A stretch of 57,749 nucleotides of DNA, from positions 1 to 57,749 of the forward strand of contig JBCBRS010000017.1 in the NCBI GenBank assembly GCA_039819545.1, in the 5' to 3' direction. Each line of letters begins with the position of its first letter. Position 1 is the first letter of the stretch. The DNA is from CALLPQ01 sp039819545 (GTDB taxonomy: Bacteria > Pseudomonadota > Alphaproteobacteria > Caulobacterales > Parvularculaceae). The position numbers were made by a program, and so were the translations under genes. Below the pieces are notes generated by a model, which saw only the letters and a program-made list of their open reading frames with translations, did no database searches and was not told the DNA's origin. Shown in pieces: positions 27,574 through 36,497 of the stretch.

Positions 27574-28035
27574 TCAGCCCACCATCATAATATTCAGCCA
27601 TTCAGCAACGAGCGCCGGCTTTTCATCGCCTTCGATCTCGACCTTCACAGCGTATTTGAACGCCCATTGGCCGGGCAATTTTTCCGTGGCCTCAATCAGC
27701 TTGAAATGTCCGCGCACACGCTTGCCCGCCGCTACCGGGTTCATCAAACGCACCTTATCAAACCCGTAATTGACGCCCATCTTGATGTCTTTCAACACCA
27801 GCATGCCGCCGGTTTCCGCAAAGCGCGACAAGAGCGACAATGTCAGAAAGCCATGGGCAACCGTACCACCAAAGGGCGTATCCTTCGCCCGGACCGGGTC
27901 CACATGGATAAATTGGTGGTCTTCGGTAACGTCAGCAAACTGATCAATCCGGTCCTGACTGACCGTCAGCCAGTCTGACGACCCTGTTGGTTTGCCGACC
28001 CAGTTTGGAATATCCTCAACGGAAATAAATTGCAT
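27574..28035 (-). CDS. MaoC-like (R)-specific enoyl-CoA hydratase
   Basis: The ATG at 28035 gives the normal family N-terminus and length (153 residues); the open frame upstream overlaps the dehydrogenase gene. Hot-dog fold with the hydratase motif DQFADVTEDHQFIHVDP (catalytic Asp/His) and FGGTVAHGFLTLSLL. It adds water to an enoyl-CoA. It is the last gene of a leftward operon with two acyl-CoA dehydrogenases and an acyl-CoA ligase, which together give activation, dehydrogenation and hydration of an acyl chain. Confidence 0.93.
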   Translation of the reverse strand: MQFISVEDIPNWVGKPTGSSDWLTVSQDRIDQFADVTEDHQFIHVDPVRAKDTPFGGTVAHGFLTLSLLSRFAETGGMLVLKDIKMGVNYGFDKVRLMNPVAAGKRVRGHFKLIEATEKLPGQWAFKYAVKVEIEGDEKPALVAEWLNIMMVG

Positions 28036-28045
28036 TTTGAAGGTC

Positions 28046-29185
28046 CTAATAACCGCGCACTTTGGCCAGTCGATCCGCATGGAATGCAAAATCGCCGAAC
28101 ATTTCCTGCGCAACCCTGATCCGTTTCAGAAAAAAACCGATGTCATACTCATCGGTCATGCCGATACCGCCATGCATCTGAACCGCCTCCAACGCGGCCA
28201 GTTTGGCGACCTCGCCGGTTTTTGCCTTTGCCAGCGAACAGGTGAGACCAGCCATGCCAAAATTCTCATTGAGATCCTGCAACGCCTTGAGAACAACCGA
28301 CTGCGCCAATTCAAGCTCGCTATAAAGATGCGCCGCCCGGTGTTGCAACGCCTGAAAAGACCCGATGGTCTGACCGAACTGTTTACGCTCTTTGAGATAG
28401 TCCACGGTGCTCTTAAACGCCTGTTGTGCCGCGCCTGACATCTCAGCGGCAAGACCAGCCCGGCCCGCATTCAAAACACCGTCGAGGAGGGTGAAGCCCT
28501 CATCAACCGTACCCAGAATATCATCGCCCGTAACCTCCACCCCGTCGAACCGCAAGCGCGCCGCCCCGCGGCTATCCACCATTTGCGTGCGTTCACGCAC
28601 AAGGTGCTGCGCGGCGCCATCAACAAGGAAGAGCGACAGCCCAGCCTCTTCCCCAGCGCCCCCCGCCGTGCGCGCGGCCACAATGATTTTGTCTGCCACA
28701 TGGCCATCAGCCACGAACGTCTTGTCCCCCGTCAGCTTGAACCCGTTGCCGGATTTTTCTGCGCGCAGATCGGTTTGCGTGGGGCGATGCTTTTGCCCCT
28801 CATCAACGGCCAGTGCCATGACGAGATCACCCGATGCGATGGCTGGCAACAGCGCGTCCTGCTGATCCTTCGTGCCTGCCCGTTTCAGCGCCGTTGCCGC
28901 CATGACCGAGGTGGACAAAAAGGGCGATGCCGTCAGGGTACGCCCCATTTCCTGCGCAATGACACCGGCGCCGACAAAGCCAAACCCCGAACCGCCATGA
29001 TCCTCGTCAATGAGGATGCCCGCCCACCCCATCTCAGCCATGTCTTTCCACAACCCGCGATCAAACCCCACGGGATCATCAGCATCACGCAACGCCCGCA
29101 GCGCAGAGACCGGCGCTTTTTCCTGCAGGAAGCCCGCAGCGGCCTCACGGAGCATCTCCTGTTCATCGGTCAGTACGAGTGGCAT
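28046..29185 (-). CDS. Acyl-CoA dehydrogenase family protein, possibly non-catalytic partner subunit
   Basis: 379 residues with the acyl-CoA dehydrogenase N-terminal helical, middle beta and C-terminal helical domains (LTDEQEMLREAA; QMHGGIGMTDEYDIG near the end). In many members the catalytic Glu sits in an xYEGT segment near the C-terminus. Here the equivalent stretch reads RVAQEMFGDFAFH, with no Glu in the expected place by eye. This suggests it works as the non-catalytic half of a heteromeric enzyme with the neighbouring 29243-30448 product, as in steroid side-chain FadE pairs. That assignment is inference. Confidence 0.9.
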   Translation of the reverse strand: MPLVLTDEQEMLREAAAGFLQEKAPVSALRALRDADDPVGFDRGLWKDMAEMGWAGILIDEDHGGSGFGFVGAGVIAQEMGRTLTASPFLSTSVMAATALKRAGTKDQQDALLPAIASGDLVMALAVDEGQKHRPTQTDLRAEKSGNGFKLTGDKTFVADGHVADKIIVAARTAGGAGEEAGLSLFLVDGAAQHLVRERTQMVDSRGAARLRFDGVEVTGDDILGTVDEGFTLLDGVLNAGRAGLAAEMSGAAQQAFKSTVDYLKERKQFGQTIGSFQALQHRAAHLYSELELAQSVVLKALQDLNENFGMAGLTCSLAKAKTGEVAKLAALEAVQMHGGIGMTDEYDIGFFLKRIRVAQEMFGDFAFHADRLAKVRGY

Positions 29186-29242
29186 TCAGGGTCCCTTTTC
29201 GGCAGATAAAACTGATGGTTCGGCCAGCCTTTGAGCCATGCG

Positions 29243-30448
29243 TTACGCGCTGGGCAGTTGCAAAACGTGTTTCGCGATGATGTTCAGCTGCACCTCCGAC
29301 GTGCCGCCCTCGATCGAATTCGCCTTTGTCCGCAGCCAGGTTTTGGCAAGCTTTCCGTCCTCGGATCGGTTGCCGGACCATTCGAGCGCGTCGGAGCCAC
29401 CCACATCCATCAGCACTTCGTAGCGGCGCTTGTTAAACTCCGTGCCGTAATATTTCAGGAAGGATGCTTTCGCGCCCATTTCCTGCCCGGCGCGGGCCTC
29501 GTCTTTCAACCGCTCCATGGTCAGCAAAAACGCCCAGCCATCAATCTCCGTCTGGGCAATTTTTCCGCGCAGGATAGGATCGGTCAGCCGCCCCTGGTCA
29601 TCAAGACCAAGATCGCTGGCGGCCACCTCGCCCGGGCTGCGCCCCCCAAATAGACCACCGCCGCCCGCGCCAATCATTTCGCGTTCATGGGTCAGGAGAT
29701 ATTTCGCCACATCCCAGCCCCGATCCTGCTGCCCGACAATGGCGCTGACACCCGGTGCATGGTCCTTGGGCACATCCACATCGTCAAAGAAGGTTTCGCA
29801 AAAGGGCGACTTGCCGGAGATGAGTTTGATCGGCTTGGTGGAAACACCCTTGCTTTGCATATCCACCAGCAAGAAACTGATGCCATGATGCTTGGTGGAC
29901 GAATTATCCGTCCGCACAAGAACGAAAATCCAGTCACTTTTATCGGCGTAGGATGTCCAGACCTTTTGGCCATTCACGCGCCAGTGGTCGCCGCGGTCTT
30001 CACACTTTGTGGTGAGCGATGCGAGATCGGAGCCCGCGCCCGGTTCGGAATAACCCTGACACCAGCGTACCTCGCCGCGCGCAATTGGCGGCAGGAAAAA
30101 CGCTTTTTGTTCCGGCGTGCCGTATTTCAACAGGGCTGGCGCGAGCATCCAGATGCCGAAGCTCTCCAGCGGTGAGCGTGCATTGATCCGCCGCATCTCC
30201 GCTTTGAGCACCTTGACCTCATCCTTGGTGAGGCCAGCGCCGCCATAGTCGGTGGGCCATGCCGGTACCGTCCAGCCCTTTGCCGCCATGCGCTGTAGCC
30301 AGATTTTCTGGGCCTCGGACTGGAATTGCCAGGTGCGGCCACCCCAGCAGATATCCTCTTCCCCACGGGTGGGCTCACGCATTTGCGCCGGGCAGTTTTC
30401 TTCCAGCCATTGCCGGGTTTGTGTTCGAAAGGTCTCAAGATCAGCCAT
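29243..30448 (-). CDS. Acyl-CoA dehydrogenase
   Basis: 401 residues, FAD-dependent acyl-CoA dehydrogenase fold. Visible features are CQGYSEPGAGSDLASL (FAD/substrate region), VNGQKVWTSYA, and the C-terminal catalytic-Glu segment NSIEGGTSEVQLNIIA. It introduces the alpha-beta double bond into an acyl-CoA. It sits 57 bases upstream of a second, unlike dehydrogenase gene and 19 bases downstream of the ligase gene, so it belongs to one operon. Native substrate unknown; branched or cyclic acyl chains are plausible from the gene pairing. Confidence 0.94.
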   Translation of the reverse strand: MADLETFRTQTRQWLEENCPAQMREPTRGEEDICWGGRTWQFQSEAQKIWLQRMAAKGWTVPAWPTDYGGAGLTKDEVKVLKAEMRRINARSPLESFGIWMLAPALLKYGTPEQKAFFLPPIARGEVRWCQGYSEPGAGSDLASLTTKCEDRGDHWRVNGQKVWTSYADKSDWIFVLVRTDNSSTKHHGISFLLVDMQSKGVSTKPIKLISGKSPFCETFFDDVDVPKDHAPGVSAIVGQQDRGWDVAKYLLTHEREMIGAGGGGLFGGRSPGEVAASDLGLDDQGRLTDPILRGKIAQTEIDGWAFLLTMERLKDEARAGQEMGAKASFLKYYGTEFNKRRYEVLMDVGGSDALEWSGNRSEDGKLAKTWLRTKANSIEGGTSEVQLNIIAKHVLQLPSA

Positions 30449-30467
30449 GTCGCATCTCCCAGGGGAA

Positions 30468-32207
30468 CTAGTTTACACTAAAGGTTGGTGGATGCTGCAG
30501 CGCAATCATCCGTACCGTGATTTTATCGAACTTCTCTGTCCCCAAACGGGGCAAGGGTGACGGCGATATCCAGATACGCTCCGGCACTTTGAAATTCGCC
30601 ATATGAGACTGCATGAAGGTGCGTAGCTCTTCAGCATCGAGGCTCTCGCCTTCTTTCGGATAGACAACAAGACCCACCCGCTCGCCGAGGGTTTCATCGG
30701 GTACAGAGAAAGCCGCGGCTTGCGCAACACCCGCATGCTCATAGGCTTGATTTTCCACATCGAGGCAGGAGATATTTTCACCACCACGGATGATCAGGTC
30801 TTTCTTACGGTCAACGATATAGACAAAACCATCCTCATCAAGACGACCGAGGTCGCCGGTGCGGAACCAGCCATCGGGGCGCAGAACGTCTGCCGTCGCC
30901 TCGGGCATATTGAGATAGCCGCGAAAATTCGCCGGCGACCGGATCCAGACTTCGCCAACCTCCCCCACGGGCAAATCCGTCAGCGCATCGTCATCACTGA
31001 CAATTTTCAGATCGGTGACGGGGGGAACAACCTTACCGGTGGAATCGGGATGGGCCTGATAATCATCAAGTGAAATGACGCAGCCCACCGCGTTGGTTTC
31101 CGATAATCCATAACCGGAGGAGGGGCGCGCGGCGGGAAACGTGTCCGTGAGCAGGCGCACATGTTCAGGGGGCCGCTTTGCCCCGCCGGAGCCAATATCA
31201 ACGAGCGATGGCACCGACCGTGCACCTACTTTTTGCGCCATTTCATAAGACTGGCTGGGCACGCCAACGAAATTTGTGACCTGTTCCTCATTGATCAGAT
31301 CAATGGCTTGATCCGGGTCCCAACGATAGGCCATCACGATCTTTCGGCCCACCACGAGTGAAAGCAGAAAAATCGAATGGGAACCCGTGACATGAAAGAG
31401 TGGTATACCGAGCAATATTCCCGGGTCATCGCCAAACATGCTGACCCCGTTGCGTGCCTCCTTCAAGGCAGCGGCAAACAGGGCCCAGGACAGAAGGGTT
31501 GAGATACAGCCGCGATGGGTAAGGATGACCCCTTTGGGGCGCCCGGTGGACCCCGACGTATAAATGATACAAAAGTCGTCATCGGGTTGAATGGCCGCCA
31601 TGGGTACGGCCACATCAGGATGCCCCTCAAGCAAGGTTTCGTACCGATAGTCCGCACCCTCACCATCTTCACGCGCGAGGATCAGGGTGAGGCCCAGATC
31701 CTCTTTCATGGTCAAGAGATACGAAAGGCGTTTGGCATCCACAATGACGGTTTTTGCCTGGCAATCTTCAAGGCCGTAGCGCAGCTCGTCTTCTTTCCAC
31801 CAGGAATTGAGAGGCACAACCACGGCGCCCAGCGCCACGATCGCCATATAGCTGATGCACCATTCGGGATAGTTGCGCATGGCGATGGCAACGCGGTCGC
31901 CTTGCTTGATCCCCACCTCTTTTTGAAGCGCGCTCGCAAACCGGCAGGTCAGCGCCCAGCTTTGCGCAAAGGTGATGCGGGTATCCTCATAGACGAGGAA
32001 ATCCTTATCGCCATGGGACGCGCCATGCATAAAAAGACCGGTGAGGCTTGGCGGGGCATTTTTGAAAACCCGGTACGTGTTGCCGCGAATTTCGGCCTCC
32101 CCCACCTGAAAGAGCGGGTTTTCCTCAATCAGCTTGCTGCGCTCAGCTTCCAGACGCGCATAATCAATGGTGGGCGGGTCGGCTGGCGCGGGAGATGCAG
32201 TCGTCAT
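30468..32207 (-). CDS. Acyl-CoA synthetase (class I adenylate-forming, FadD-like)
   Basis: 579 residues. The AMP-binding motif YTSGSTGRPKGVILTHRG, the A5-type segment GYGLSETN, the GWFRTGDLGRLDEDG motif and the DRKKDLIIRGGENIS hinge are all present in order. It activates a carboxylic acid to its CoA thioester with ATP via an acyl-adenylate. First gene of the leftward operon that continues with two dehydrogenases and a MaoC hydratase; the carboxylic acid substrate cannot be read from sequence. Confidence 0.95.
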   Translation of the reverse strand: MTTASPAPADPPTIDYARLEAERSKLIEENPLFQVGEAEIRGNTYRVFKNAPPSLTGLFMHGASHGDKDFLVYEDTRITFAQSWALTCRFASALQKEVGIKQGDRVAIAMRNYPEWCISYMAIVALGAVVVPLNSWWKEDELRYGLEDCQAKTVIVDAKRLSYLLTMKEDLGLTLILAREDGEGADYRYETLLEGHPDVAVPMAAIQPDDDFCIIYTSGSTGRPKGVILTHRGCISTLLSWALFAAALKEARNGVSMFGDDPGILLGIPLFHVTGSHSIFLLSLVVGRKIVMAYRWDPDQAIDLINEEQVTNFVGVPSQSYEMAQKVGARSVPSLVDIGSGGAKRPPEHVRLLTDTFPAARPSSGYGLSETNAVGCVISLDDYQAHPDSTGKVVPPVTDLKIVSDDDALTDLPVGEVGEVWIRSPANFRGYLNMPEATADVLRPDGWFRTGDLGRLDEDGFVYIVDRKKDLIIRGGENISCLDVENQAYEHAGVAQAAAFSVPDETLGERVGLVVYPKEGESLDAEELRTFMQSHMANFKVPERIWISPSPLPRLGTEKFDKITVRMIALQHPPTFSVN

Positions 32208-32334
32208 AAATCGCTATCCTGAGGTGGGGAGTTCACACGTCGTCATCCTATCCCACCTTCGCCCTGCGGAAAATATCAGGATGCAGTTAGACGATAATCC
32301 AAAAATCGCCGTTTTCGTCGCCCGGCGGGCATCA

Positions 32335-32453
32335 AGCGCGTTCACAAAAAGTGTGATCGCCGATGGTTCCCATCCATCGACTTGGGTTCGAACGCGCGAA
32401 CCCTAAAAAATCTGGACCGCGTTTTTGAGTCAACACAAGGAAACGCAGTCTAG
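32335..32453 (+). repeat. Interspersed ~120-bp palindrome-ended element, copy 2
   Basis: Starts AGCGCGTTCACAAAAAGTG; the right end is AAACGCAGTCTAG, which pairs imperfectly with CTGGACCGCGTTT about 20 bases earlier. The frame VHKKCDRRWFPSIDLG is open to the terminal TAG. The last bases, CTAG, supply on the opposite strand the TAG stop of the flippase gene that ends at 32450. It lies downstream of that gene and upstream of the acyl-CoA ligase gene. Confidence 0.92.
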
Positions 32454-34006
32454 GTTGGCGCGGGCGCGCGACGCTGACCCGCGAGTGCGATCAGTTGACG
32501 CTCAACCCCCTCCGGGCAGCCCTCAACTTTCCATAATGCAAGGTGCGCTGCGCCATAGGTGAGCGCGCCGAGGGACACGTCAATCAAGAGCTGAATGAAG
32601 GGCGGCAGACTTTCGATACCCCCGAAGGCGGGGCGCACCGCCAGAAACCAGAGGGCCATAACCGCCACAGCCCCGAAACTCCGCCGGGCCGCCCAAAGGG
32701 GATCAAGGAGATTGCCGCCGGAAATCTGGCGATAAAGAATCAATTGCAGCCCGGTGTAAATCACGCAGGTCGCCGCCGCCATGTACACCGCCCCCAAAAA
32801 GCCGTGGGTTGCGGCGGCCCAAATGAACAAGGGCGCCTTGACCAGCAGAAAAACAACTTCCCGAAAGAAGGCAAGGCGCACCCGCCCCCGAGCCATGGCG
32901 TAATAATAGGTTGACAGCATCAAAGCCTGCACCCCGAAAGCAGGGGTCAGATAGGTCAGGATTGGCACCGTCTGCGCCCATTTCTGCCCGAAGACCACAG
33001 CCACAAGATCGCTCGCCACAAACGCCACGCCGAAGGCCGTGGGCAGGGCAATCGCCGCCACCGCCGCGACACCGCCCAAGAAGGCGCGACGCATCCTCTC
33101 CGCATCACGCTCCAGCTGCGACAAACCAGGATAGATCGCGCGTGCAAGGGGTTCAGCCATCTCCGAAGTGACGAGGCCAGCAAGCTGGCTGCCAAGATAA
33201 TAAATGCCGGTGGCCGGTAGACCAATCAGCCGCGCGAGGAAAAAGCTATCGAGCTTGTTATTCAGCGAGACAACAAAACTGACCCCGGCAAGCCAGCCGG
33301 AAAACCCGATCATCCGTTTGAACGAGGCGAACGACAGACGCGGCAGGAAGGGGCGCACCGCGTAGGACATGACCGTTTGCGTCAGGGCCCCGGCGATCAT
33401 CCCGATAATCAGCGCCCAGTAAGAGCGCAGGATCAGGGCGATTGAAATTGACACCAAGACGCTGACCGTCTTTTCACTGACGGTGACCAGAAACTCCCGC
33501 GAGAAATCCAGATCGCGTTCGAATTCATAGAATTTCGGGTTCATCAGCCCAAGGATGAATGGCGTCAGGGCAACACCCACAAAGACACCCACAAAGCGGG
33601 GGTCCTCAAACACCCGCGCGGCAATGATTCCGGAAACGCCAAGAATAAGCGCGGTGAGGGCGCCGCGTATCGCCGATAGGGTAAAGAGCGTGTTGAAATC
33701 ATCGCGGGTGGCATCACGAAACTTCACCACCACCTGGGACAAGCCAATATTGGAAAAGCCCTGGACCAACTGCATGGCGGCCACCCCGACCGCGATCAGG
33801 CCAAAGTCTTCGGGTACCAGAAGCTTGGCAATGACGATCGTGTTGACGAACCCGATCACCCGCATAATGAACCGCGCCGCTACGATCCATGCGGTGCCGC
33901 GCATAACCCGGCGCGACAGCGCCCGATCATCCGGCAAAGCCGGGTCCAACGGGGTGGTTTGTGCGGACTGATCCATGGGGTGCGCGTGTTTTACCTTTGC
34001 CATCAC
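32450..34006 (-). CDS. Polysaccharide flippase, Wzx/MOP superfamily
   Basis: 518 residues with about 12-14 hydrophobic helices after a polar N-terminus. Family-like segments are GTAWIVAARFIMRVIGFV and PEDFGLIAVGVAAMQLVQG, typical of the oligosaccharide flippases (RfbX/Wzx, MATE-like fold). It moves undecaprenyl-linked oligosaccharide units across the inner membrane. The gene is single here, about 5 kb from the exopolysaccharide cluster it could serve. Its stop codon (TAG) is formed by the end of interspersed element copy 2. Start: ATG at 34006 or the next codon. Confidence 0.92.
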   Translation of the reverse strand: MMAKVKHAHPMDQSAQTTPLDPALPDDRALSRRVMRGTAWIVAARFIMRVIGFVNTIVIAKLLVPEDFGLIAVGVAAMQLVQGFSNIGLSQVVVKFRDATRDDFNTLFTLSAIRGALTALILGVSGIIAARVFEDPRFVGVFVGVALTPFILGLMNPKFYEFERDLDFSREFLVTVSEKTVSVLVSISIALILRSYWALIIGMIAGALTQTVMSYAVRPFLPRLSFASFKRMIGFSGWLAGVSFVVSLNNKLDSFFLARLIGLPATGIYYLGSQLAGLVTSEMAEPLARAIYPGLSQLERDAERMRRAFLGGVAAVAAIALPTAFGVAFVASDLVAVVFGQKWAQTVPILTYLTPAFGVQALMLSTYYYAMARGRVRLAFFREVVFLLVKAPLFIWAAATHGFLGAVYMAAATCVIYTGLQLILYRQISGGNLLDPLWAARRSFGAVAVMALWFLAVRPAFGGIESLPPFIQLLIDVSLGALTYGAAHLALWKVEGCPEGVERQLIALAGQRRAPAPT

Positions 34007-34056
34007 GTTGCACAGTTTACGCCACGGCGAAACAGATCGACCGCCGCCCCCCCGCT

Positions 34057-34096
34057 GGCTTCACGGCTTCACGGCCTCACGGCCCCACGGCTTTCC
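34057..34096. repeat. Short 8-bp tandem repeat (ggcttcac-like, 4-5 units)
   Basis: Successive units GGCTTCAC, GGCTTCAC, GGCCTCAC, GGCCCCAC and GGCTTTCC in the divergent flippase-suhB spacer. Such an array is prone to slippage, but it lies about 155 bases from the nearest start codon, so an effect on expression is uncertain. Confidence 0.7.
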
Positions 34097-34251
34097 TCGG
34101 AACGCCTCGCGGCTTTCGTAGAAAAAATAGACGCGATCAATCGATCAGCTGCGGCGCAGCGGGGTTTTGCTTGCTATCGGCCCGCCGGGCAGTATGGTCC
34201 GGATTTCTCTATACCCCGCCCCCCAAAACCGATCAGATTGCGCCCTGCCCT

Positions 34252-35052
34252 ATGCCCAACCATTCCGCTTTGATTACCGTTATGACGAGCGCGGCCCGCA
34301 AGGCCGCCCGCAACTTGTCCCGCGATTTCGGGGAGGTTGAACATCTACAGGTGTCCCGAAAAGGCACAGCCGATTTTGTCTCGGCCGCCGACTTACGCGC
34401 TGAAGAAACAATCTTTGAGGTCCTTACCGAAGCGCGGCCGAAATTCGGCCTCTTGATGGAGGAGCGGGGGATTGTCGAAGGACAGGACAATTCCAACCGC
34501 TGGATTGTCGATCCCCTCGATGGGACGACAAACTTCCTGCACGGTCTCGGCCAATTTGCAATCTCCATTGGCTTGGAGCGCGACCGTCAACCCTTTGCCG
34601 GGGTGATTTTTAATCCCATTACGGATGAACTTTTCTGGGCCGAAAAAGGCGCCGGTGCATGGCTCAATGACAATCGTATTCGGGTCTCAAACCGCAGCGA
34701 TCTGGAGGATTGCCTGTTCGCGACGGGTCTGCCCTTTTCCGGTCGGCCGGGCCGCGCTGAAGCGCTCGCCCAAACCGAACGGGTTTTGAGCAAAACCGCC
34801 GGGATCAGACGCATGGGTGCTGCCGCGCTTGACCTTGCTTTCACGGCGGCGGGCCGGTTCGATGCCTATTGGGAGCGCGGGCTTAACCCCTGGGACGTGG
34901 CCGCCGGGATCATTCTGGTGCGCGAAGCTGGCGGTTTTGTGGGGCCTATCGGGGCGGGCGAAAAAGACACCGCCGACCCCCTCCACGACGGTACCATTTT
35001 GGCGGGCAACGCGCGTGTCTTTGAAAAGGCCAGAGACCTCATTGAAGGGTAA
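34252..35052 (+). CDS. suhB: Inositol monophosphatase family protein
   Basis: The ATG at 34252 gives 266 residues, the usual length; the longer upstream frame is not protein-like. Metal-binding motifs are all visible: EERGI (about 69-73), DPLDGTTNF (87-95) and WDVAAGIILVREAGG near the C-terminus. Members dephosphorylate myo-inositol-1-phosphate or related sugar phosphates with magnesium; SuhB also has an rRNA-transcription role in E. coli. The spacer to the divergent flippase gene contains an 8-bp tandem repeat. Confidence 0.92.
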   Translation: MPNHSALITVMTSAARKAARNLSRDFGEVEHLQVSRKGTADFVSAADLRAEETIFEVLTEARPKFGLLMEERGIVEGQDNSNRWIVDPLDGTTNFLHGLGQFAISIGLERDRQPFAGVIFNPITDELFWAEKGAGAWLNDNRIRVSNRSDLEDCLFATGLPFSGRPGRAEALAQTERVLSKTAGIRRMGAAALDLAFTAAGRFDAYWERGLNPWDVAAGIILVREAGGFVGPIGAGEKDTADPLHDGTILAGNARVFEKARDLIEG

Positions 35053-35076
35053 AGCGCCTTAGAGCGAAGGCCTGTC

Positions 35077-35358
35077 CTACACGCAATTGTAATGCCGGTA
35101 CCGCCAACGGACAGATTGTTCGTCAATCGTCTCATCCACAAAGCGCGCATTGAGATTATAGGCATCGCAATGGGCTTGTGCTTCACGATCCAGCCGTTCG
35201 GGATCGTAATTGTACGGATCATACGGGATCGATACCGAAAGATCCGCATTGGGATCATAGGGCGCGCGGGTGGCGCAAGACACAGCAACGCACAGGCACA
35301 AACCAAGGGCAACGCAGCGCGCCAAAAAAGCCGTTGACGGAATATCTGGTCTCTTCAT
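35077..35358 (-). CDS. Small lipoprotein
   Basis: 93 residues. A basic N-terminus and hydrophobic segment end in a lipobox (VAVSC), followed by a short polar, Tyr/Asp/Asn-rich mature part (SIPYDPYNYDPERL) with two further Cys. Probably anchored in the envelope. No family recognised. Convergent with the inositol monophosphatase gene (24 bases between stops). Confidence 0.6.
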   Translation of the reverse strand: MKRPDIPSTAFLARCVALGLCLCVAVSCATRAPYDPNADLSVSIPYDPYNYDPERLDREAQAHCDAYNLNARFVDETIDEQSVRWRYRHYNCV

Positions 35359-35449
35359 GGGTGTTCGCCTTCCCGAAACGGTATGTCGTTATAGCCTACC
35401 AAACTGTCAACCGATGACAAAAGCCAGCCCAGTGCGCCCACGACGCCCC

Positions 35450-35737
35450 TTATCCCAACATCACCATCGCACCAAGAACCGCGAGGCCGAGGGCCCCGAC
35501 ACTGCTTGCAAATATCGCAACGCGCTTTGGTTTCGTCGACAAAAATATCATACCAAGAACGCCGAGAATAAGACTGGCAAGGCTGGTGATTGCGCCATAG
35601 GCCTGAAAGGCAAGCAACGCTATGCCTTCTGAACCAGCAAACGAGCCGCCAACGATGCCGCCAACCGTCATCCCCACAATGAAAAGGGCCAGAAGCGCCG
35701 CCAACATCGTCAGAAGGTTAAATAGAAAACGCATCAT
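35450..35737 (-). CDS. Small three-helix membrane protein
   Basis: 95 residues, nearly all hydrophobic, with three predicted membrane helices (about 4-30, 41-66, 72-94) joined by short loops, one basic (STKPKR). The second codon is also ATG. Function unknown. Same strand as the lipoprotein downstream; a terminator lies upstream, separating it from the heat-shock gene. Confidence 0.6.
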   Translation of the reverse strand: MMRFLFNLLTMLAALLALFIVGMTVGGIVGGSFAGSEGIALLAFQAYGAITSLASLILGVLGMIFLSTKPKRVAIFASSVGALGLAVLGAMVMLG

Positions 35738-35846
35738 GGTGCCCCTTTACCCCGTCTTGATAACGCAAAGTCTACGCCAACGGGCTTGCCCAGGCCACCC
35801 AGCCCGCTGAATTGGGGGAGGAGAGAGAAGGGTCAATTCAGCAGCG

Positions 35847-35884
35847 AAAAAGCCCACCCCGCGCGAACGGGATGGGCTCTTTTC
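35847..35884. terminator. Bidirectional rho-independent terminator
   Basis: AGCCCA/TGGGCT and CCCG/CGGG stems (35851-35878) around a GCGCGAA-type loop, flanked by AAAA on the left and a T-rich tract on the right. Read leftward it ends GGGCTTTTTCG, so it most likely ends the Hsp20 transcript coming from the right; it could work in both directions. Confidence 0.75.
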
Positions 35885-35909
35885 TATCGTATGGAGAATT
35901 ATACCGGTT

Positions 35910-36033
35910 CTAGAGTGCGTTCACAAAAAGTGTGATCGTCGATGGTTCCCATCCATCGACTTGGGTTCGAAAGCGCGACCAATACGGAATCTAGACTGCG
36001 TTTTTGATTCAAGAAAAAGTAAACGCAGTCTAG
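35910..36033 (+). repeat. Interspersed ~120-bp palindrome-ended element, copy 3
   Basis: The best preserved copy. It starts CTAGAGTGCGTTCAC and ends with a perfect 13-bp stem, CTAGACTGCGTTT (35991-36003) and AAACGCAGTCTAG (36021-36033). The outer left end resembles the hairpin arms, so the element has terminal inverted repeats with CTAG at both outer ends. The frame VHKKCDRRWFPSIDLGSKA stays open across it. The final CTAG supplies the TAG stop codon of the Hsp20 gene on the opposite strand. Confidence 0.93.
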
Positions 36034-36497
36034 GCGGCGTCAGTTGCCTTACTGACTTTCAAGGGGCTGACATTTTGCCCGTTGATCGCAATCCGGCGTG
36101 GTTTTTTGGCTTCGGGAATGTCGCGGCGCAAATCAAGGTTGAGCAAGCCATTTTTGAGAGACGCACCGACCACAAGAACGTGCTCTGCCAGTTGGAACCG
36201 CCGCTCAAAGGCGCGCCCGGCAATGCCCTGGTGCAGGAACTCGCGGCCATCGTCGACGCCCGGCTTGGTGCCGGTAACCTTGAGCTCATTTTCGTGCACC
36301 TCGATGTCGATATCGTCTTCCCCAAAGCCAGCAACGGCCAGGGTGATCCGATAGTCATTCTCGGCAACACGCTCGATATTGTAGGGCGGGTAGCCACCGC
36401 TCTCGACTTTCGCGTTGCTCATGCTTTCCAGCAGATCAAAAACGCGGTCAAAACCAACGGTGGAACGGTAAAGGGGGGTAAGATCGTAGTTACGCAT
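36030..36497 (-). CDS. Small heat-shock protein, Hsp20/IbpA family
   Basis: 155 residues. N-terminal segment with LYRSTVGFDRVFDLLES as in IbpA-type chaperones, then the alpha-crystallin domain (YPPYNIERVAENDYRITLAV, ELKVTG, FERRFQL, GLLNLDL) and a basic C-terminal tail. It binds unfolding proteins without ATP and passes them to DnaK/ClpB. An RpoH-type promoter and a ROSE-like thermometer precede it, so heat control acts at both transcription and translation. The TAG stop is formed by the end of interspersed element copy 3. Confidence 0.95.
   Translation of the reverse strand: MRNYDLTPLYRSTVGFDRVFDLLESMSNAKVESGGYPPYNIERVAENDYRITLAVAGFGEDDIDIEVHENELKVTGTKPGVDDGREFLHQGIAGRAFERRFQLAEHVLVVGASLKNGLLNLDLRRDIPEAKKPRRIAINGQNVSPLKVSKATDAA

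Noticed and set aside
35991..36033. Element hairpin as a rho-independent terminator of hsp20
   Set aside because: The strong stem is not followed by a T-run in the transcript direction; a real terminator lies at 35847-35884.
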